64,000 bases of DNA, from positions 2,406,001-2,470,000 of the forward strand of contig NZ_CP004078.1 of assembly GCF_000612505.1 (NCBI RefSeq), in the 5' to 3' direction. The DNA is from Paenibacillus sabinae T27 (GTDB lineage Bacteria > Bacillota > Bacilli > Paenibacillales > Paenibacillaceae). Below are positions 59,861 through 64,000 of the stretch, one piece after another. The position numbers and the translations under genes were made by a program. Under the pieces are notes generated by a model. That model ran no database searches, was not told where the DNA came from, and saw only the letters and a program-made list of their open reading frames with translations. How positions within the stretch are numbered: the stretch's first letter is position 1; every line of letters starts with the position of its first letter.

Positions 59861-60766
59861 ATGCCTGAAGGAATAATCGTCAAGGCTCTAAGCGGTTATT
59901 ATTATGTAAAACCGCTCCGGGAAGGGAAAATCTCTCCGGAGGATGAAATCATTCAGTGCAGAGCCCGCGGTATCTTCAAGAAAAAAGGGTTGTCTCCGCT
60001 TGTCGGAGACAACGTCATTTATTCCTTGACCGAGAATGGAGAAGGGATGGTTGATGAAATCAATCCCCGGGATTCCGAGCTGATCCGGCCGCCGGTCGCC
60101 AATGTGTCATTAGCCGTTCTGTTATTCTCCGTACGTGAACCGGATTTGAATTTGCAGCTGCTCGACAAGTTTCTTGTACATATCGAGCATGCCGGTCTGG
60201 ACACGATCATCGTGTTAACCAAACAGGATCTCGCTGATGAAGACGGAGAAGCCATCGTTCATGTGAAGAAATTGTACGAGCAGATCGGCTACGAAGTGCT
60301 GGTTACCAGTTCACGGACGGGTTCGGGAAGCGAAGAGGTGCGGAAAAGGCTGTCGGGCATAATTAGCGTATTCGCCGGCCAATCCGGCGTCGGCAAGTCG
60401 TCGCTGCTTAACCGGATCGTTCCCGGACTTTCCCTGGAAACAAGCGAGATCAGTATGCGGCTTGGACGCGGACGTCATACGACTCGGCATGTCGAGCTGA
60501 TGGATATCGGCGAAGGGGGCTATGTGGCCGATACGCCGGGTTTTAGCCAGCTGGATTTTCTGGAGCTTGGCGTGGAGGAGCTGTCTTCCTGTTTCCGCGA
60601 GTTTACTCCCTATGCGGCGGATTGCAAATTCCGCGGATGCACCCATCTGCATGAACCGGGCTGCCGCGTCATCGAGGCTTGGGAAGCCGGAGAAATCGAA
60701 GACAGCCGCTACGAGCATTACAAGCTGTTTTTTAATGAAATGAAAGATAAGAAGCGGAGGTATTGA
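59861..60766 (+). CDS. rsgA: Ribosome small subunit-dependent GTPase RsgA (CpgA)
   Basis: Circularly permuted GTPase that matures the 30S subunit; in B. subtilis it also affects wall shape and is a PrkC substrate. It is 301 residues. An OB-fold N-terminus (GIIVKALSGYYYVK, CRARGIFKKKGLSPLVGDNV) is followed by G4 VLTKQDL, then the G1 loop GQSGVGKSSLLNRI, GRGRHTTRHVEL, and DTPGFSQLDF, in the permuted order. The C-terminal zinc site is CKFRGCTHLHEPGCRV. The start follows GAGAGGAAGG. It lies downstream of prkC, as in other Firmicutes. Confidence 0.96.
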   Translation: MPEGIIVKALSGYYYVKPLREGKISPEDEIIQCRARGIFKKKGLSPLVGDNVIYSLTENGEGMVDEINPRDSELIRPPVANVSLAVLLFSVREPDLNLQLLDKFLVHIEHAGLDTIIVLTKQDLADEDGEAIVHVKKLYEQIGYEVLVTSSRTGSGSEEVRKRLSGIISVFAGQSGVGKSSLLNRIVPGLSLETSEISMRLGRGRHTTRHVELMDIGEGGYVADTPGFSQLDFLELGVEELSSCFREFTPYAADCKFRGCTHLHEPGCRVIEAWEAGEIEDSRYEHYKLFFNEMKDKKRRY

Positions 60767-60769
60767 CCT

Positions 60770-61438
60770 ATGATCAAAATTGCACCATCCCTGCTCTCTG
60801 CCGATTTCGCGGCGCTCGGCGCCGAGGTGGCCGAAGCCGAAAAATCCGGCGCCGACTGGATTCATGTAGACGTTATGGACGGACGCTTTGTGCCTAATAT
60901 TACGCTGGGTCCGGTAGTCGTCAAAGCGGTATCGGCCCATACTTCCCTTTCGCTGGATGTTCATCTCATGATTGAGAATCCGGAGCGCTATATTGCCGAG
61001 TTTGCCGCAGCCGGAGCGGCGGTTATTACCGTTCACGCTGAAGCGTGTGTACACTTGCATCGGGTTGTCCATCAGATCAAGGAGCTCGGACTGCTTGCAG
61101 GCGTTGCAATCAATCCGGCGACTCCCGCTTCCGCAGTGAAAGAAATTCTGCCGGATCTCGATCTGGTTCTCGTCATGACCGTGAACCCCGGTTTTGGCGG
61201 ACAGGCATTCATCCCGAGCACTGTGCATAAAATCCGGGAAATCCGGGAATGGGCGAACGAAATTGGGCATGATCTGCGCATTGAAGTCGACGGTGGAATT
61301 GCCGAAGCGACGGCGCCAATCGTCAGTGAGGCGGGAGCGGATGTGCTGGTTGCCGGGAATGCCGTCTTCGGACAAAGCAACCGGGCAGCGGCCATTTCGG
61401 CGATTCGGGCGGCAGCCGGAGGCGCTAAGTTGGGCTAA
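60770..61438 (+). CDS. rpe: Ribulose-phosphate 3-epimerase
   Basis: Interconverts ribulose-5-P and xylulose-5-P in the pentose phosphate pathway. It is 222 residues. KIAPSLLSADFAALGAEV, WIHVDVMDGRFVPNITLGP, LDVHLMIENPERYI, LVMTVNPGFGGQAFIP and IEVDGGIAEATAP with AGNAVFG are the barrel motifs, with His and Asp catalytic residues in place. It starts 3 bases after the rsgA stop. B. subtilis has thiN next; it is absent here. Confidence 0.97.
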   Translation: MIKIAPSLLSADFAALGAEVAEAEKSGADWIHVDVMDGRFVPNITLGPVVVKAVSAHTSLSLDVHLMIENPERYIAEFAAAGAAVITVHAEACVHLHRVVHQIKELGLLAGVAINPATPASAVKEILPDLDLVLVMTVNPGFGGQAFIPSTVHKIREIREWANEIGHDLRIEVDGGIAEATAPIVSEAGADVLVAGNAVFGQSNRAAAISAIRAAAGGAKLG

Positions 61439-61474
61439 TGGCCAAGGTATAGGCCAAGTTCTCTTCGCATAAAT

Positions 61475-61511
61475 ATGGTTACATGAGCAGAAATCTCATG
61501 TAGCCTTTTTT
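61475..61511 (+). terminator. Terminator after rpe
   Basis: GGTTACATGAG and CTCATGTAGCC form an 11-bp stem around CAGAAAT, followed by TTTTTT. Confidence 0.93.
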
Positions 61512-61552
61512 GTGTTCTTGACAGGGCTGCAGGACCGATCGGAGGGTGGAAC

Positions 61553-61633
61553 ATGAAATTTTATACATTTAAACTTCCAAAGTTTTTGGGAGGGTTTGTG
61601 AAAGCGATTTTGAATACCTTTCAGAAGAGTTGA
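61553..61633 (+). CDS. spoVM: Stage V sporulation protein SpoVM, 26 residues
   Basis: Amphipathic peptide that recognises the positive curvature of the forespore membrane and anchors SpoIVA to start coat assembly. The 26 codons read MKFYTFKLPKFLGGFVKAIL plus NTFQKS, differing from B. subtilis SpoVM by a handful of changes, with Pro9 and the helix Gly-Gly kept. GGAGGG lies 6 bases before the ATG. It has terminators on both sides, so it is a single-gene unit. It lies between rpe and rpmB as in B. subtilis. Too short for most gene callers. Confidence 0.95.
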   Translation: MKFYTFKLPKFLGGFVKAILNTFQKS

Positions 61634-61662
61634 GGGCCGTAAAAGGAATAGGGGAACATGAA

Positions 61663-61696
61663 AAAAGCACCTTACTATTGTAAGGGTGCTTTTTGC
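61663..61696. terminator. Bidirectional terminator after spoVM and rpmB
   Basis: AAAAGCACCTTAC-TATT-GTAAGGGTGCTTTT, with A and T runs on the flanks. It serves spoVM (plus) and rpmB (minus). Confidence 0.92.
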
Positions 61697-61711
61697 TTGA
61701 AATATAAGTAT

Positions 61712-61730
61712 TATAAGCTGCGCGCTTATA
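61712..61730. repeat. Inverted repeat in the 3' region of rpmB
   Basis: TATAAGC-TGCGC-GCTTATA: two perfect 7-base arms with a 5-base spacer, about 100 bases downstream of the rpmB stop on its strand. The rest of 61634-61831 holds no gene. Confidence 0.4.
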
Positions 61731-61831
61731 GTTCGTCTTATATTTGTCGGAGAAACGGTTGCCATCCCGCAAAGGACGGGGCTGCCATTTCTTCTAAGTA
61801 TCAAATTATTGTGAGCGGCTCATTCTAAAGA

Positions 61832-62020
61832 TTAAACGCGCTCGACCTTACCGGATTTCAGGGCGCGGGTGCTAACGTATACACGCTTCGGTTTACCGTT
61901 CACCAGAATGCGTACTTTCTGAACGTTAACTCCCCAGGAGCGGCGGTTACGATTGTTGGCATGAGAAACGTGGTTGCCGCTGCTCGGCTTTTTGCCAGTT
62001 ACAGCACATTTACGGGACAT
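61832..62020 (-). CDS. rpmB: 50S ribosomal protein L28
   Basis: Large-subunit ribosomal protein, 62 residues. [29 protein letters not shown] and [17 protein letters not shown] are typical. It has a single cysteine near the N-terminus in CAVTG, so it is not the four-cysteine zinc form. A consensus AAGGAGGTG lies before the ATG. It reads against its neighbours, as in B. subtilis, with a promoter at 62069-62098. Confidence 0.97.
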   Translation of the reverse strand: MSRKCAVTGKKPSSGNHVSHANNRNRRSWGVNVQKVRILVNGKPKRVYVSTRALKSGKVERV

Positions 62021-62068
62021 GATTACACCTCCTTGTAGCGATTACCTGCAATCAAACAATACTTAAAT

Positions 62069-62098
62069 ATAATATCATAGTAAAAAATGCTTCGTCAA
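62069..62098 (-). promoter_or_regulatory. Promoter of rpmB
   Basis: Minus strand TTGACG (62098-62093), 18-base spacer, TATTAT (62074-62069). Confidence 0.65.
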
Positions 62099-62136
62099 CC
62101 AATTCAAAAACATTTTATTTCTCAGTTCGCTTATAG

Positions 62137-62142
62137 TACAAT
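62137..62142 (+). promoter_or_regulatory. Likely -10 box of fakA
   Basis: TACAAT in an AT-rich stretch about 72 bases before the TTG start, with a weak TTTATT-type -35. Confidence 0.35.
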
Positions 62143-62213
62143 ATAGATTAGTGCATTATGTCTATTTGATGTCAGGTATGAAGAGGCACGAAGGCTAGGA
62201 AGGGGAATTCTCA

Positions 62214-63992
62214 TTGAGTAAGCGTTCTATAAACGGAGATGATTTTACCGCGATGGTACTAGCCGGCGCGGAGAAGCTGCAGCAGCACGCGGAGCACGTC
62301 AATTCCCTGAATGTTTTTCCGGTTCCGGACGGAGATACGGGGACCAATATGAATTTAACGATGACGGCAGGCGCGGGCGAGCTGCGAAAGAACAGCTCGG
62401 CTTCGATCGGTCAATGCGCGGGAGTGCTGTCGAAGGGCCTCTTGATGGGCGCCCGGGGGAATTCCGGGGTTATTTTATCCCAACTGTTCCGGGGGTTCGG
62501 CCGCTATGCTGCGCAATATGAGGAGCTCAATACGCAGCAGTTCGCTGCAGCACTTCAAACCGGAGTCGATACCGCTTACAAAGCGGTGGTCAAACCGGTG
62601 GAAGGAACCATTCTGACTGTAGCCAAGGAAGCTGCCAGACATGCCGTTTATCTTGCGAGACGGACTAACGATATTAACGAATTGATGACTGAAGTGCTGG
62701 CCAAAGCCAAAGAAGCGCTTGCGGGAACGCCGGAGCTTCTGCCGGTACTCAAACAAGTAGGCGTTGTGGATTCGGGAGGTCAGGGTTTGGTCTATATATA
62801 TGAAGGGTTTTATGAATATTTAATGAGCGGATCGTTGGCGGATTCGGCCAAGGGACAAGCTGTAAGCGCTGCGGTTCCGTCAGTTCCTGCGGCGCCGCCG
62901 GCCAAGCTTGAAACGAAGCCGCAGCGCATCCAGGCCTCGGCCCAGTCTCAGCTCTCGACAGAGGATATTGAATTCTTTTACGATATGGAATTCTTTATAA
63001 ACCGTCAGCTGGGAGGAACTCAGGCGGCAGATTTCGATGAAGATCAATTTCGGAAAGCGTTATCTGTGAACGGCGATTCGATCATAGTCATCTCCGATGA
63101 CGAGACGATCAAGGTACATGTCCACTCCAGAGCTCCGGGCGAGGTCCTGAATCTTGCGCTGCTGTATGGGGAGATTACGCAGATTCATATTTTGAATATG
63201 CGCGAGCAGCACCGCGAGCTGCTGACCGCGGGGATGGATATCGCACCAAGTCCCGATGTATTTGCCGAAATTCCTGAGGAGAAGAGCACGGCTGCGGAGC
63301 CTGCCGTTCCTCCGGCGGATGATCTGGCGCCATACGGATTCATCGCCGTGTCGTCAGGCGACGGAATCGCCGAGATCTTCAAAAGCCTGGGCATCGATGT
63401 TGTGCTGTCGGGCGGGCAGACGATGAATCCGAGTACGGAAGATTTCGTTAACGCGATATCGTCTATCTCAGCGAAGCATGTCTACCTCCTGCCTAATAAC
63501 TCGAATATTGTCCTTGCCGCTCAGCAAGCGAAGGAACTGCTTGAAGGCGAGCGTGAGATTACGGTTATTCCAACCAAGAGTATTCCGCAGGGCATTGTGG
63601 CGGCTTTTGCCTTCCAGGAGGAAGAATCCGTGGAGACTAACACTTCCGGTATGCTGGAGGCTCTAAGTCGGGTTACATCCGGGCAGGTCACGCATGCGGT
63701 GAGGGATACGAAATTCGAGGAAATGGACATTAAATCGGGCCAGTACATCGGGATCTCCAATTCAAAGATAGTCGCTGCAGCAGAGAATCTGCTGGGTGCG
63801 AGCCAGGCCCTGCTGGCAAGCATGCTGGAGAGCGGGGATGAAATCGTGACCATCCTGACAGGACAAGATGCCGATCCGGAGACGACGGCTGCCTTAGAGA
63901 GCTGGCTTGAAGCTAATTACCCAGATGCCGAGGTCGAGGTCCATGAAGGCGGTCAACCCATCTATTATTATTTATTCTCGGTAGAAGCTTAA
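62214..63992 (+). CDS. fakA: Fatty acid kinase catalytic subunit FakA (YloV, DhaL domain)
   Basis: Phosphorylates FakB-bound fatty acids, so that exogenous or recycled fatty acids enter phospholipids. It is 592 residues, complete. The N-terminal DhaL ATP-binding domain has NVFPVPDGDTGTNMNLTM, with the metal-binding aspartates, and GLLMGARGNSGVILSQLFRGF. A Pro/Ala-rich linker (about 222-245) leads to the middle and C-terminal FakA domains (IKVHVHSRAPGEVLNLALLYGEI; AAFAFQEEESVETNTSGM). The start is TTG, with GGAAGGGGAA upstream. In B. subtilis yloU precedes yloV; here it does not. Confidence 0.94.
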   Translation: MSKRSINGDDFTAMVLAGAEKLQQHAEHVNSLNVFPVPDGDTGTNMNLTMTAGAGELRKNSSASIGQCAGVLSKGLLMGARGNSGVILSQLFRGFGRYAAQYEELNTQQFAAALQTGVDTAYKAVVKPVEGTILTVAKEAARHAVYLARRTNDINELMTEVLAKAKEALAGTPELLPVLKQVGVVDSGGQGLVYIYEGFYEYLMSGSLADSAKGQAVSAAVPSVPAAPPAKLETKPQRIQASAQSQLSTEDIEFFYDMEFFINRQLGGTQAADFDEDQFRKALSVNGDSIIVISDDETIKVHVHSRAPGEVLNLALLYGEITQIHILNMREQHRELLTAGMDIAPSPDVFAEIPEEKSTAAEPAVPPADDLAPYGFIAVSSGDGIAEIFKSLGIDVVLSGGQTMNPSTEDFVNAISSISAKHVYLLPNNSNIVLAAQQAKELLEGEREITVIPTKSIPQGIVAAFAFQEEESVETNTSGMLEALSRVTSGQVTHAVRDTKFEEMDIKSGQYIGISNSKIVAAAENLLGASQALLASMLESGDEIVTILTGQDADPETTAALESWLEANYPDAEVEVHEGGQPIYYYLFSVEA

Positions 63993-64000
63993 GCCTTTTT

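Noticed and set aside
61496..61804. 102-codon minus-strand frame over spoVM
   Set aside because: It crosses two strong terminators and has no ribosome site; spoVM on the plus strand is well supported.
1..64000. CRISPR arrays, insertion sequences, prophage, tRNA and rRNA genes
   Set aside because: No regularly spaced repeats, transposase or integrase motifs, or RNA gene sequences were seen on reading through the window.

Overview
This window reads as a chromosomal segment of an endospore-forming Bacillales bacterium of moderately high GC, most like Paenibacillus. Support comes from spore genes (the 26-residue SpoVM, a GerA-type germinant receptor operon), Firmicutes regulation (CcpA with cre-like sites, a tyrosine T-box, RemA), strong Shine-Dalgarno sites with frequent GTG/TTG starts, and gene order shared with the Bacillus subtilis ccpA-acsA-tyrS-rpsD and yloA-to-yloV regions. 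No mobile element, prophage, CRISPR array, tRNA or rRNA was seen. It looks like core genome with lineage-specific insertions.

Layout. 1-5.3 kb: 3' part of a PTS enzyme I gene, an L,D-transpeptidase, a DJ-1/PfpI protein, a zinc-ribbon-like protein, and ccpA with its own promoter and an abutting cre-like site. 5.4-13.7 kb: mtnN, acsA (cre-like site upstream), a class A PBP, T-box-controlled tyrS, and rpsD. 14-19 kb: a GAF-GGDEF diguanylate cyclase, a lipoprotein, an M29 aminopeptidase, an HPr-like protein without the phosphorylatable histidine, and ylaN. 19-24.4 kb: a cation/proton antiporter, an Asp23/Gls24 protein, yugN-ftsW-like genes, an M20 amidohydrolase and a CBS protein. 24.5-29 kb: a bacterial XPB helicase overlapping a Helicase_C_3 partner, then ylbF-ylbG. 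29-34 kb: a small membrane protein, a split EAL / CBS-GGDEF pair, an unknown gene, a LysR regulator and a PHP phosphoesterase.

34-64 kb follows the B. subtilis ylo locus: rqcH(yloA), Ca2+-ATPase(yloB), [inserted here: dapF, gerA-gerC-gerB, a small antisense gene, yitJ], yloC, remA, gmk, rpoZ, coaBC, priA, def, fmt, rsmB, rlmN, prpC, prkC, rsgA, rpe, spoVM, rpmB, fakA(yloV). The genes couple nucleotide and CoA supply, replication restart, translation initiation, rRNA/ribosome maturation, PASTA-kinase signalling and sporulation. Many junctions overlap (coaBC/priA, fmt/rsmB, prpC/prkC, gerA/gerC, XPB/partner).

Most worth a second look: a riboswitch-like multi-helix element in the coaBC leader (48614-48692); the XPB/Helicase_C_3 pair; the His-less HPr-like protein; the EAL and CBS-GGDEF genes that look like a split composite c-di-GMP enzyme; a possibly structured RNA between the PHP gene and rqcH; and an AUU-start candidate at 29096. 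All identifications come from reading motifs and gene order; no database search was run.
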